Shown here one piece after another: positions 9,587 to 17,834 of a stretch of DNA of 64,000 nucleotides (the stretch's first letter is position 1; each line of letters starts with the position of its first letter). The stretch comes from an uncultured Capnocytophaga sp. (lineage in GTDB: Bacteria; Bacteroidota; Bacteroidia; Flavobacteriales; Flavobacteriaceae): positions 1-64,000 of the forward strand of contig NZ_CALGWU010000040.1 of assembly GCF_937936315.1 (NCBI RefSeq), in the 5' to 3' direction. The position numbers and the translations under genes were made by a program. A model generated the notes under the pieces. That model saw nothing but the letters and a program-made list of their open reading frames with translations. It searched no databases and was not told where the DNA came from.

Positions 9587-9633
9587 TTGATACAGTAGCA
9601 GTAATAAACAGCTTTGCTGTAACTGATGTTATA

Positions 9634-10845
9634 TTAAAGGGAAAGTCTTGCCATATAGAAGCCATCATAACCTGATTGATGTGCAAATATCACTTCTTCA
9701 GCTTCTAAACGAAAATCTTTTCCTGCTTCTGAGGCTAAGAATTTTTCTATTTGTTGGTGGTTTTCAGAAGGCAATATAGAACAAGTTGCATAGATGAGTT
9801 TTCCTCCTTTCTTGAGTAATTTACTATACTGTTGTAAGATTTCTTGTTGGGTAGCACGTATCTCGTCTAAAAACTCAGGGCGTAATTTCCATTTGGCATC
9901 GGGGTTACGGCGCAATACTCCCAAACCACTACAAGGGGCATCAATAAGTACACGGTCGGCAGTGCCTTGTAAGCGTTTGAGTTGTTTAGGATCTATGAGT
10001 TTGGCTTCTATGTTGAAAGCCCCATTACGGCGCGCTCGGCGTTTAAGTTCTTGCAACTTCTGTTCATAGATATCCATTGCAATTACCTGACCTTTGTTTT
10101 GCAATAGATTGGCTATATGAAGCGTTTTGCCTCCTGCCCCAGCACAAGTATCGATTACACGCTTCACCTTGTCGTCTATTTGCATAAAAGGAGCAACTTT
10201 TTGAGAGGAAGCATCTTGTACCTCAAATAGACCATCGGCAAAGGCTTGGGTTTTAAAGATATTGCCCCGTTCTACTAATTGCAAGGCATTAGGGTAGTTA
10301 CGCAAAGGATAAGTCTCTATTTTTTCTTGTCGTAGAAACTGTTGCAAGCGTTCCAAAGAAGTTTTGAGGGTATTGACACGCAACACCACTGGAGCTAAAC
10401 TATTGAGAGCGTGCAGTTCGTCATTCCACAAGGTTTCGCCTAATTCTTGTACTCCCAAGGTATCTAACCAATCGGGTACTGATTCACGGAATTTTCTGAG
10501 TTTAGAAAGTTCATCGAACTTACCTTTAATTCGGCGAGCAGGCGTATCTTCAAAATAGTTACCCCAATCGGGCAAGGTGATACTTTTTAGGGTTGCCCAC
10601 ACAGCAAAAAGCCGGCGCAGGTTATGCACTGTAAAGGGTTCGTGTACTTCGGCAATTTCGGCATAGAGGCGTTTCCATCGCACGATGTCATAAATAGTTT
10701 CGGCAATAAAAGCTCTATCCCGTGCGCCCCAACGCTTATCTTTTTTGAGTTGTTTTTCAACTACTTTATCGGCATATTGCCCCTCGTTGAAGATAAAGGT
10801 GAGTCCCTCTATCACGGCATCTACTAAGTTTCTGTGTAATTTCAT
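9634..10845 (-). CDS. RsmB/NOP-family RNA (cytosine-5) methyltransferase
   Basis: A 403-residue SAM-dependent methyltransferase of the RsmB/Nol1/Nop2 family, predicted to act on rRNA or tRNA cytosines. The N-terminal third is helical and RsmB-like. The Rossmann core shows DTCAGAGGKTLHIA (SAM motif I), VIAMDIYEQKL, and both family cysteines in LIDAPCSGLG and IYATCSILPSEN. The target RNA cannot be read from sequence; 16S C967 (RsmB) is one option. The ATG at 10845 gives MKLHRNLVDAVIEGL. The gene is monocistronic. Confidence 0.88.
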   Translation of the reverse strand: MKLHRNLVDAVIEGLTFIFNEGQYADKVVEKQLKKDKRWGARDRAFIAETIYDIVRWKRLYAEIAEVHEPFTVHNLRRLFAVWATLKSITLPDWGNYFEDTPARRIKGKFDELSKLRKFRESVPDWLDTLGVQELGETLWNDELHALNSLAPVVLRVNTLKTSLERLQQFLRQEKIETYPLRNYPNALQLVERGNIFKTQAFADGLFEVQDASSQKVAPFMQIDDKVKRVIDTCAGAGGKTLHIANLLQNKGQVIAMDIYEQKLQELKRRARRNGAFNIEAKLIDPKQLKRLQGTADRVLIDAPCSGLGVLRRNPDAKWKLRPEFLDEIRATQQEILQQYSKLLKKGGKLIYATCSILPSENHQQIEKFLASEAGKDFRLEAEEVIFAHQSGYDGFYMARLSL

Positions 10846-10966
10846 TAGTTTTTAAAAATTGTCCGATGGATTTCACGAATTTAGACAAAAATCATTTGAG
10901 TGTGATTATTTGTGGATATACAGTGAAATATTATTGTAAATCAGGGTTATATATTATAGTAAAAAT

Positions 10967-10992
10967 GAGACGGTAATAAAAATTACCGTCTC
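10967..10992 (-). terminator. Intrinsic terminator of the FadL-type gene
   Basis: An 11-bp stem (GAGACGGTAAT at 10967-10977, complement at 10982-10992) with an AAAA loop is followed on the minus strand by ATTTTTACT. It sits 33 bases past the stop at 11025. Confidence 0.8.
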
Positions 10993-10997
10993 TTTTT

Positions 10998-11018
10998 ATC
11001 TCTTATCTCTTATCTCTT
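10998..11018. repeat. Three tandem copies of ATCTCTT
   Basis: A heptamer repeated three times, with a partial fourth copy, lies between the FadL-type stop codon and its terminator. It reads AAGAGAT on the coding strand. Confidence 0.75.
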
Positions 11019-11024
11019 ATCTGC

Positions 11025-12611
11025 TTAAAACAATTGTGCTGTAAAAGTAAACAAGAAGTTACCATAAGTAGATTTGATTTGAGCGTTATCAGTAAGAACT
11101 GTTTCGTACATTTGGTATAGGTTAGTTTGTTTAGCGATATCATAAGAAGCGTCTAAACGGATTCCTCCTAAAGTAACCCCTGCCCCAAATGAATAACCAT
11201 TAAGGTCTCCTATAGTCGCTACTTTCATTCTATAGGGGCTTTGCTCATAGCGATAGCCTGCACGGAGACTTACGTAGTTTGCTGTTTCTTTTGTTTTAAT
11301 TGGTATTCTAAACTCAGTTCCTATACGCACTGTAGAAGTTTCACCTAACTGTTTTTCTATTATATCATTTTCAGAGTTTTTAGCAGCAGATCTAAAGTGG
11401 AGATTTTTATAATCTTTATAAATATAATCTACACTTACAATAGCGTATTTACTAAATAAATAAGCCGCACTTGCTGTCCAGCTACCTGGTGTTCGGAATT
11501 TATAATCAGGAAGGGTAACAATCACTCTTGGATCTGCAAAGCTAGCACGATTATTTGTGCTCAAATATTGAGTATATTCTTGATTAAAAGTATACCAAGT
11601 TGGAGAAGTATAAGTTACACCTAAACGCAAGTCCTTAGTAGCTTTTACTATTGCACCTAATTGGAAAGAGAAACCACTACCTTTAGTAAGGAATTCATTT
11701 TCAAAATAAGCATTTGTTATTGTAGAGGTACTTCCATAAGTTTCCCAGTGTGATAGTTTATCCTTTTGATTGATACGATGTGCATTCAAGTTGAGCCCTA
11801 AATACAGAAAATCATCGTATTGAGTTGAAAAGTTAAAATTATATCTTGTAACTCCCCCACTTGTAACACGTTCAAAATTTTGGTTAGCTCCATCACTTAC
11901 ATTTTTATCGTATTGTGTTTCTTGCAGAATAGCATTAGCCACAGCATCAGAATCTGTCGTTTTAATTTCATCTCTTCCTATATGAGGACGAATAAGCCCT
12001 ACATAATGACCTAAAAGTGCATTTCTAAGGGTATAAGCTCTATTCCCCCCAGCTCTTCCCATATTAAAATAAATATCTTGAAGCGTATTTCTATCTACTA
12101 CTACTTTATTTTGATATGTTTCTAACAATAAATCTTGTTGTTGAATACCATCTGCATAATATTTAAAATAGTCTCCTAAATTTTGATCAGATTTTCCAGA
12201 GAATGAGAAATTACTAGCGTCAAAATTTTTAGTATTTTGGTAATTAAAGCCAAAAGATATTTTCTTCCACCCTGAAGTGCTAATAGGGATAGGGAATACT
12301 GCGCCAAATTGATTGAGATTAAAGTCAGTATCTCTATTTTTAACTTGAGTACCATTATAAGTAATTGTATTTTTTGTAACATTACTTCCTAAAGTACCTC
12401 CTATTTGGCCTCCTGAGAAAACAGAACTTCCTGCAGGGTTTATTGAAATTGCAGAGAAATCCCCTCCAATAGCTCCAAAAGCACCGCTCATTCCTTTGAA
12501 ACGCGCTGTACCATCAAGATCTTCTGTTGAATAGCGTAAAGCATCTTTATAATTTTGAGCAGACACATTATACATCACAAAAGACAGCATAATTAATGTT
12601 ATTTTTTTCAT
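11025..12611 (-). CDS. OmpP1/FadL-family outer membrane transporter
   Basis: The protein has 528 residues. A signal peptide (MKKITLIMLSFVMYNVSAQ) precedes NYKDALRYSTEDLDGTARFKG and the FadL/OmpP1 hallmark IGGDFSAISINPAGSSVF, which forms the N-terminal hatch. About 14 amphipathic strands follow, and the C-terminus ends in aromatic FLFTFTAQLF. FadL-family proteins admit hydrophobic compounds such as long-chain fatty acids; flavobacterial members are often labelled hemin receptors without proof. It is followed upstream by the Tyr/Gly-rich lipoprotein gene (17 bp), so the two are probably co-transcribed. Confidence 0.88.
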   Translation of the reverse strand: MKKITLIMLSFVMYNVSAQNYKDALRYSTEDLDGTARFKGMSGAFGAIGGDFSAISINPAGSSVFSGGQIGGTLGSNVTKNTITYNGTQVKNRDTDFNLNQFGAVFPIPISTSGWKKISFGFNYQNTKNFDASNFSFSGKSDQNLGDYFKYYADGIQQQDLLLETYQNKVVVDRNTLQDIYFNMGRAGGNRAYTLRNALLGHYVGLIRPHIGRDEIKTTDSDAVANAILQETQYDKNVSDGANQNFERVTSGGVTRYNFNFSTQYDDFLYLGLNLNAHRINQKDKLSHWETYGSTSTITNAYFENEFLTKGSGFSFQLGAIVKATKDLRLGVTYTSPTWYTFNQEYTQYLSTNNRASFADPRVIVTLPDYKFRTPGSWTASAAYLFSKYAIVSVDYIYKDYKNLHFRSAAKNSENDIIEKQLGETSTVRIGTEFRIPIKTKETANYVSLRAGYRYEQSPYRMKVATIGDLNGYSFGAGVTLGGIRLDASYDIAKQTNLYQMYETVLTDNAQIKSTYGNFLFTFTAQLF

Positions 12612-12628
12612 ATAAAATTCTTTTTAAG

Positions 12629-13645
12629 TTAGTAACTTCTTCTTGTAGTTCCAGCTCCTGAAGATTGGTTATTACCCCCTCCGGAATTACCTCCTCCATA
12701 ATTACTTCCAGAATTATAACGGCCACTGTCATAACTTCTTCCAGAATCGTATTGAGGAGAACTATAACCGCGATTATAGTTATTATTTTGTTGGTTATCG
12801 CTACGATATCTTCCTTCGTCGTAAGGACGGCTATATGAATTTCTTGAACGATTTTCGTAAGAAGGATAATCTCTATGATTGTAATCTCTTGGTGTATCAT
12901 CAGTGTAAGACCTTCTATATCCTCTCTCTCTTACACGATAATCGCTATCATAGTATCTTCTATCGTAATAGCCTCTGTCGTAATATCCATAGGGGTAATA
13001 ACCATAACCATAGTAAGGATAATAGCTGTGACCATAATAAGGATAATACCCATAACCATAATAAGAATAATAACCATAGTATGGATCATAACCATAATAA
13101 GGATTGTAACCATAGTAAGGATAGTAGCCTCCATAGTAGTAGTTATCCCAATAAGGATCATAATAACTACTCCAACCCCAACCTAAAGACACACTCCATC
13201 CAGAACGATAAGGGCGGTAGTAAGGATGACCATAATAGCCATAGTAAGGATTTGCCCAAGATCGATTGTATATATTTACATTCACTTGTGAAGGGTTAGA
13301 CCCCCAACCACCATAAGAAGAAGTACCTGAAGCATAAGTATTAGAGCGGTAGCTATTTACATCGGTAAAATGAGTAAAACTACTATCTACTGTAGGGTTT
13401 TCATACTGTTTAGCTTTATCCCTAAAATAGCTGTTATAACCATTATCCGCATAACGATTTTCAGGTGGATAATCATAACGTTGAGGAGGCATTTCTCTCT
13501 CTACATAACGTGGCCTTTCGGGCACGGGGTCGTTATAAATGCCATCGGCATAGTAATAGCCAACGCAAGAAGTCAATGCAAATGAAACTAGCATTGTCAA
13601 AGCAAATTGCTTCATTACATTTGTAAATTTTACATTCTTTTTCAT
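12629..13645 (-). CDS. Tyr/Gly-rich low-complexity lipoprotein
   Basis: The protein has 338 residues from the ATG at 13645 (MKKNVKFTNVMKQFALTMLV). An alternative ATG at 13615 would place the lipobox (FALTSC, Cys near residue 26) in a shorter signal peptide. The mature protein has an acidic stretch and then a core of about 100 residues dominated by Tyr, Gly and Pro (repeats like YYGYYPYYGYNPYYGYDP). An Arg/Tyr/Asp part and a Ser/Gly/Asn tail follow. It has no recognisable enzyme domain. Similar Tyr-rich proteins beside FadL-type porins occur in flavobacteria. A surface-exposed lipoprotein is inferred; its function is unknown. Confidence 0.75.
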   Translation of the reverse strand: MKKNVKFTNVMKQFALTMLVSFALTSCVGYYYADGIYNDPVPERPRYVEREMPPQRYDYPPENRYADNGYNSYFRDKAKQYENPTVDSSFTHFTDVNSYRSNTYASGTSSYGGWGSNPSQVNVNIYNRSWANPYYGYYGHPYYRPYRSGWSVSLGWGWSSYYDPYWDNYYYGGYYPYYGYNPYYGYDPYYGYYSYYGYGYYPYYGHSYYPYYGYGYYPYGYYDRGYYDRRYYDSDYRVRERGYRRSYTDDTPRDYNHRDYPSYENRSRNSYSRPYDEGRYRSDNQQNNNYNRGYSSPQYDSGRSYDSGRYNSGSNYGGGNSGGGNNQSSGAGTTRRSY

Positions 13646-13713
13646 ATCATTTCTATTTTTAGTTAATAGTGATGTGTAATAGTTACAAATCAATTTCTAT
13701 GCCAAAAATCTCT

Positions 13714-14019
13714 TTAGGCTTCACTTTTCATTTCTTTGAGTTGAGTTCCCCAAAAAAGCACTTTCTCTCCAAAAGTTTCAGCTGCTTGTTGTAAAATTTG
13801 AGGAATTGTACATTCTATAAAGTGTAATAACTGAGCGGGAGAAGAGGTTTCACAATGTACTGCATAATGTTTTTCAGGAGTATCTAACAATTTAAACACT
13901 CGCACATTTTCTATTGTATCCACAGCTTTTATAGCTGGTAAATAAACACCTTGTAACCACTCTTGCCACTTGGTAAAGACCTCATCGCCAACTACCATTG
14001 TTAAATTATACACATACAT
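13714..14019 (-). CDS. DUF4286 family protein
   Basis: A small cytoplasmic protein of 101 residues from the ATG at 14019 (MYVYNLTMVVGDEVFTKWQE). It has a ferredoxin-like alpha/beta pattern with FKLLDTPEKHYAVHCE, matching the DUF4286 family of Bacteroidota. No catalytic residues are evident. The 14067 opening codon adds 16 residues that run into the divergent promoter region and is not preferred. It is transcribed divergently from the 14096 gene; the two -7 boxes are only about 13 bases apart. Confidence 0.75.
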   Translation of the reverse strand: MYVYNLTMVVGDEVFTKWQEWLQGVYLPAIKAVDTIENVRVFKLLDTPEKHYAVHCETSSPAQLLHFIECTIPQILQQAAETFGEKVLFWGTQLKEMKSEA

Positions 14020-14032
14020 AACTGATTTATTT

Positions 14033-14064
14033 TTTGCAAAGATAAGAATTATTTTGTAACTTTG
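14033..14064 (+). promoter_or_regulatory. Promoter of the 14096 gene, overlapping a divergent -7 box
   Basis: On the plus strand, TTTG (14033-14036), 20 bases, then TAACTTTG (14057-14064) leads into the small conserved gene. On the minus strand, TATCTTTG (14037-14044) is a -7 box for the DUF4286 gene, although its -33 box is poor. The plus -33 box abuts the minus -7 box, so the two polymerases could compete. Confidence 0.65.
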
Positions 14065-14095
14065 CACTCAAAATCACCATTAATTATAATAACAT

Positions 14096-14353
14096 ATGGC
14101 AAGTATTCGCAATTTAAAAAAAGACATCAACTATGTGTTAGGAGATATCATTGACGCTGTATATTTCACTGGTAAGATGCAAACTGAAGAAGGTAAAGCT
14201 CTTGTGGGAGAAATTCTAAATGATTTTGACTCTCTTATCGATAAAGTAGCTGACAAATCTGTAGAAAACAGAGGTGCACACCTCAAGCAAGTGAGAAAAG
14301 AGTTCGAAGAAAAAGCAGGTGCTTTAATTGAAAAACTCAGCTCCTTATCATAA
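14096..14353 (+). CDS. Small conserved hypothetical protein
   Basis: A soluble, all-helical, acidic protein of 85 residues (MASIRNLKKDINYVLGDIID...). It shows regular hydrophobic heptads and no cysteines, consistent with a small helical bundle. I believe orthologues are widespread in Flavobacteriia but cannot name a function. It has its own promoter (14033-14064) and a strong terminator (14359-14391), so it is a monocistronic, probably well expressed gene. It lies upstream of the lytic transglycosylase gene. Confidence 0.75.
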   Translation: MASIRNLKKDINYVLGDIIDAVYFTGKMQTEEGKALVGEILNDFDSLIDKVADKSVENRGAHLKQVRKEFEEKAGALIEKLSSLS

Positions 14354-14358
14354 ATTTT

Positions 14359-14391
14359 CTTTGCTAAAGGCGTAGTACACCTTTAGCAAAG
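14359..14391 (+). terminator. Intrinsic terminator of the 14096 gene
   Basis: A perfect 12-bp stem (CTTTGCTAAAGG at 14359-14370, complement at 14380-14391), a 9-base loop and a TTTTATTTTTT tail. The arm resembles other hairpins in this window at 22028, 30043 and 44554. Confidence 0.9.
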
Positions 14392-14416
14392 TTTTATTTT
14401 TTAGCCCAAAATAATA

Positions 14417-15391
14417 ATGAAAAAAACTTTACAACATATCCTTATCAGTGTTAGCATCATATTACTCTCTGGCTTCTTAATGAATGCTATGTCTGTAAAA
14501 AAAGAAGATAACAATATTTTTGAACGAGCTGAAGCTGAACTAGCTTCCCCTCTTACTACTGAAGAAACTCCTTTAAATCACAAAGAAGATTTTTTTAATA
14601 ACTACAGAACATATGCTATTGACCTACCTGAAAAATTAGACTTTGCAGGCGAAAAAGTACCTATGGATGACCCTGATGTGTACGAACGATTAGACCGAGA
14701 ATTTCTCGTGAATGTTTATTGGCAGTCTAACAGTTTGTTGTTATTCAAGCGCGCTAACAAATATTTCCCCATCATAGAACCTATACTCAAACGCAACAAT
14801 ATTCCTGACGATTTTAAATATTTAGCTGTTATAGAAAGCGGACTCACCAATGCTGTATCGCCTTCAGGAGCTAGTGGTTTTTGGCAGTTTATGAAAGCTG
14901 CTGCTCAAGAGTACAGTTTAGAAGTAAGCGACCAAGTTGATGAACGTTATCACTTAGAAAAAGCAACGCAAGCTGCTTGTGATTATCTAAATAAAGCCAA
15001 ACGTAGCACAGGTTCGTGGACTATGGCGGCAGCTGCCTATAACGCTGGTGTAGCAGGAATGAACAAACAGACTACTTTTCAGCAAACTAATAACTACTAC
15101 GATCTATACCTAAACAGTGAAACTTCTCGCTATGTATTCCGTATTTTGGCGGTAAAAGAAATAATGAAATACCCTAAAAAGTATGGATTTATCTTCGATA
15201 AAAAGCACTTGTACAACGAACTACCTACTTATAATGTAATGGTAGATAGCACTATAGAAAATCTTACTGATTTTGCTAAAAGCCAAAACATCACTTACAA
15301 AGAGTTAAAAAACTACAACCCTTGGCTACGTGATAGAAAACTTGACAACAAAGAAGGTAAAGTTTATTACATTAGGGTTCCTAAGAGATAA
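14417..15391 (+). CDS. MltD-like lytic transglycosylase
   Basis: The protein has 324 residues. An N-terminal membrane segment or signal anchor (ILISVSIILLSGFLMNAM) precedes a soluble SLT domain (about residues 115-245). The catalytic glutamate is in YLAVIESGLTNAVSPSGASG, followed by FWQFMKAAAQEY and the core AAAAYNAGVAGMN. The C-terminal 60 residues (TYNVMVDSTIENLTDFAKSQ) look like one LysM-type peptidoglycan-binding module. It would cleave the MurNAc-GlcNAc bond during wall turnover. It faces murI tail to tail with an 18-bp gap. Confidence 0.88.
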   Translation: MKKTLQHILISVSIILLSGFLMNAMSVKKEDNNIFERAEAELASPLTTEETPLNHKEDFFNNYRTYAIDLPEKLDFAGEKVPMDDPDVYERLDREFLVNVYWQSNSLLLFKRANKYFPIIEPILKRNNIPDDFKYLAVIESGLTNAVSPSGASGFWQFMKAAAQEYSLEVSDQVDERYHLEKATQAACDYLNKAKRSTGSWTMAAAAYNAGVAGMNKQTTFQQTNNYYDLYLNSETSRYVFRILAVKEIMKYPKKYGFIFDKKHLYNELPTYNVMVDSTIENLTDFAKSQNITYKELKNYNPWLRDRKLDNKEGKVYYIRVPKR

Positions 15392-15409
15392 AGATTTAGG
15401 TGTTAGGGA

Positions 15410-16225
15410 TTAGAATTTAGCAATTTGCAAATTTTCTAATCCCTTTTCTTTAGGAACAAACTGCTTTAACACCTCAATATTTCCATTGGCGATCCAAAGA
15501 TGTTGTGGCGTTATACTTGTGTTTTCATTAAGTAAATAATGCTGTAATAAAATATTTTTTGTTTGCCTAGCTACTGCATAACCTGAATCAATAACTTTGA
15601 TATGAGGTGGAATAATTTTTTGTATTTGGGGCAACAAATAGGGATAATGAGTACAACCCAACACTAAATAATCAATACCTAAGGCTACCATTGGTAAAAG
15701 ATGATGGCGCAATAATTGAGTCATTTCAGGACTTTCTATACGGCCTGCTTCTATAAGATCTACCAACCCCTCGCCTACTTGTTCTATAATTTCTACTTGT
15801 TCCTCTTGTTTGAGATGTTCACTAGTTTTAGCAAAAAGATCACTTGCAAGTGTACTACGAGTAGCTAAAACGCCTATTTTTTTAGTTATACTCTGTAAAC
15901 TCGCAGGCTTAATAGCAGGCTCTATACCGATAAAAGGTACTTCTTTATATTTATTTCTCAAATAAGAAATTGCATTAGTCGTACCTGTATTACAAGCTAC
16001 TACTATAAGTTTAGCTTTTTGTGCTAACAAAAATTGAGTATTAGCATCACAAAGAGTTATAATTTCTTCCTTTGTTTTTTCTCCATAGGGAGCATTCTTA
16101 TTATCAGCCAAAAAAAGAGTACTTTCGTTAGGCAATAGAGCATTGATTTCCTTCCAAATAGTAGTCCCTCCTATCCCTGAATCGAACAAACCTATAGGAT
16201 CTTTACAGAATGTAACTTCACTCAT
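15410..16225 (-). CDS. murI: Glutamate racemase
   Basis: MurI, 271 residues, interconverts L- and D-glutamate for peptidoglycan. The N-terminal GLFDSGIGGTTIWKEI is diagnostic. Both catalytic cysteines are present, in VVACNTGTTNA and LVLGCTHYPYL, and FLADNKNAPYGEK is the substrate loop. It lies downstream of the skp-like gene but is separated from it by a terminator (16261-16291), so it is probably transcribed separately. Confidence 0.96.
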   Translation of the reverse strand: MSEVTFCKDPIGLFDSGIGGTTIWKEINALLPNESTLFLADNKNAPYGEKTKEEIITLCDANTQFLLAQKAKLIVVACNTGTTNAISYLRNKYKEVPFIGIEPAIKPASLQSITKKIGVLATRSTLASDLFAKTSEHLKQEEQVEIIEQVGEGLVDLIEAGRIESPEMTQLLRHHLLPMVALGIDYLVLGCTHYPYLLPQIQKIIPPHIKVIDSGYAVARQTKNILLQHYLLNENTSITPQHLWIANGNIEVLKQFVPKEKGLENLQIAKF

Positions 16226-16260
16226 TTTTAATTATCTTATTATAATGGATGCAAAAATAA

Positions 16261-16291
16261 AAAAAAGTGTTCACATAGCGAACACTTTTTT
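16261..16291 (-). terminator. Terminator after the uppS-bamA-skp block
   Basis: A 12-bp stem (AAAAAAGTGTTC at 16261-16272, complement at 16280-16291) with a 7-base loop is followed by T-rich sequence on the minus strand. It lies between the Skp-like gene and murI. Confidence 0.85.
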
Positions 16292-16327
16292 GTAAATAAA
16301 CAATTTTGTAATATGTGTAGTTTTCAA

Positions 16328-16861
16328 TTAGAATCCTAATTTCTTTTTCACACTAGCATAGAGGTCTTCACCTGTAGCGACAATTACGCTTGAACCTGCG
16401 CTTGAATCTAATACATATTGCAATCCTTTTTCTTTAGCGATATTTTCGATAGCAGTTTTTACTTTTTTAAGCAAAGGTTCTACAAGTTCTTGTTGTTTTT
16501 TTTGCAAACTTTCAGCAGCTGTTTGTTGAGTTTTGCGAATATTTTCTTCCATTGTTTTAATTTCCTCAGATTTTTTAAGGAACTCAGTTTCTCTTGCTTT
16601 TCTTTGAGCGTCAGAGAGGGCTGCATACTCATTGTCATATTTCTGAGCTTTTGCTTGCAATTCTTTGATTGCTGCTTGAATATCATTCATATAGCCTTGC
16701 TCCATTTTCTTCAACTGAGCTTCTATAGATTTTCTTTCAGGCATTTCTTCTAAAAGTTTTTGCACATCTATATGGGCAACTTTCACTTGTGCAGTGAGCA
16801 TTGTTGTAGCTCCAAAAAAGAGAGCCAATGCAATCATCAATGTTCTAATGTTTCTCATCAT
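16328..16861 (-). CDS. Skp/OmpH-family periplasmic chaperone
   Basis: The protein has 177 residues. A signal peptide (MMRNIRTLMIALALFFGATT...AQ) is followed by VKVAHIDVQKLLEEMPE, the OmpH beta core. A long charged coiled-coil (about residues 50-140) forms the tentacles, and the C-terminus returns to the core (GLQYVLDSSAGSSVIVATGEDL). Skp trimers shield unfolded outer membrane proteins on the way to BamA. The second of two tandem Skp-like genes, it lies 35 bp below the longer paralogue. Confidence 0.9.
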   Translation of the reverse strand: MMRNIRTLMIALALFFGATTMLTAQVKVAHIDVQKLLEEMPERKSIEAQLKKMEQGYMNDIQAAIKELQAKAQKYDNEYAALSDAQRKARETEFLKKSEEIKTMEENIRKTQQTAAESLQKKQQELVEPLLKKVKTAIENIAKEKGLQYVLDSSAGSSVIVATGEDLYASVKKKLGF

Positions 16862-16896
16862 CTTGTTTGTAATATTAGTTATTTTAAAATTTTTAC

Positions 16897-17814
16897 TTAA
16901 TTTGTTGTGCGAGTTTGTGTTCTCACTTCTTGTTGTTTTTGCAAACGTTCTGCTTGTTCTTTTTCACGTTGTGTTTTTAAGGTTTCGCGTTCCTGTTGCA
17001 TTTTCTGTACGCGTTCTGCTTGCTCTTTTTCACGTTGTGCTTTTAAAGCTTCACGCTCTTGTTGTGCTTTTTGTTGGCGTTCTGTTTGTTCTTTAGCACG
17101 TTGAGCTCTAAAGTTTTCACGCTGTTGTTTCATTTCTTCTGTTTTGCGCAAACGTTCTTGTTCATATTGCACTCGGCGTTCTTCACGAGCTTTTTCGGCT
17201 TCTTTGCGTTTTTTTACACGTTCTTCTACAAATTCAAAATCGTAACTTTCTTTTAAGAGCTCTGCCATATCTTTATTGCGATCGGCAGCATTATCTTTTT
17301 TCTTCAGGGCGCGAAGTACTACCTTACTAAGGTTGTGTTGCTCGTTAGAAAACAACATTGTCGCATCACTTTTTTCAAAAATAAAGTCATACTTGCGCAA
17401 TTTACCTATCTCTTGCACTATGTTGAACACTTGGTCTTGAATAGGCTTGGCGAGCAAAAACTTTTGATTGATGTACTCTCCATCTTTAGCATCAAACTTT
17501 TGCTGTTTGTAGGCATTGAGGTTATATTCCATCAAAGCGATTTCTTCTTCCTTATCTTTTATCAATTCAGGAGTAAGTAATGCTTTTTCAGCCTCTAACT
17601 TATCTTTTTCAGCTTGTATTTTAGTCAGGCGTTTTTCTATCTCTGCTTGCCATTGTTCTACTTGCAATGCAAACTGCTGGTTTGCTACTTTGTAGTCTTC
17701 CAAATTAGCCAAAATATAGTCCATATCCACATAGCCTATACGGGAAGGCTTTTGTGCAAATGAAAGTGTTATTGTTGCCAATAGCACTGCAAAAAGAACT
17801 GATAACTTTTTCAT
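16897..17814 (-). CDS. Long Skp/OmpH-like protein with repetitive charged tail
   Basis: The protein has 305 residues from the ATG at 17814, chosen for its signal peptide (MKKLSVLFAVLLATITLSFA). The OmpH core (RIGYVDMDYILANLEDYKVA) and coiled-coil are standard to about residue 175. An extra C-terminal arm of about 130 residues, rich in Gln/Glu/Arg/Lys, contains three near-identical 22-residue units of the form EREALKAQREKEQAERVQ. The tail is predicted as continuous helix. It lies next to bamA (20 bp) and the shorter Skp, so it likely works in outer membrane protein delivery. The tail's role is unknown. Confidence 0.87.
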   Translation of the reverse strand: MKKLSVLFAVLLATITLSFAQKPSRIGYVDMDYILANLEDYKVANQQFALQVEQWQAEIEKRLTKIQAEKDKLEAEKALLTPELIKDKEEEIALMEYNLNAYKQQKFDAKDGEYINQKFLLAKPIQDQVFNIVQEIGKLRKYDFIFEKSDATMLFSNEQHNLSKVVLRALKKKDNAADRNKDMAELLKESYDFEFVEERVKKRKEAEKAREERRVQYEQERLRKTEEMKQQRENFRAQRAKEQTERQQKAQQEREALKAQREKEQAERVQKMQQERETLKTQREKEQAERLQKQQEVRTQTRTTN

Positions 17815-17834
17815 AGAAAATATCGTGCCAAAAA

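Larger units (their letters stand above)
9104..9633. other. Gene-free 530-bp stretch
   Basis: No credible ORF is seen on either strand. It contains a -7-like TAATTTTG box (minus strand, 9126-9133) for the DsbD-like gene with an ATTG box 20 bases further upstream. It also holds the compact palindrome GGGCGTTTGCAAAACGCCC (9511-9529) and an AATTGATT...AATCAATT hairpin near 9563-9586. The fragment TTTCACGAATTT (9301-9312) recurs upstream of the RsmB-like gene at 10870-10881. The rest is AT-rich and unassigned. Confidence 0.6.

Noticed and set aside
12835..13299. Long plus-strand ORFs with Ile- or His/Asn-rich products in the 12.8-13.3 kb region
   Set aside because: They mirror the Tyr/Gly repeats of the minus-strand lipoprotein; the low-complexity products have no signal peptide or domain.
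16794..17256. Plus-strand ORFs rich in Phe, Cys, Leu and Val over the Skp-like genes
   Set aside because: They are reverse-strand images of the coiled-coil codons (Lys/Glu/Gln) and have no independent support.
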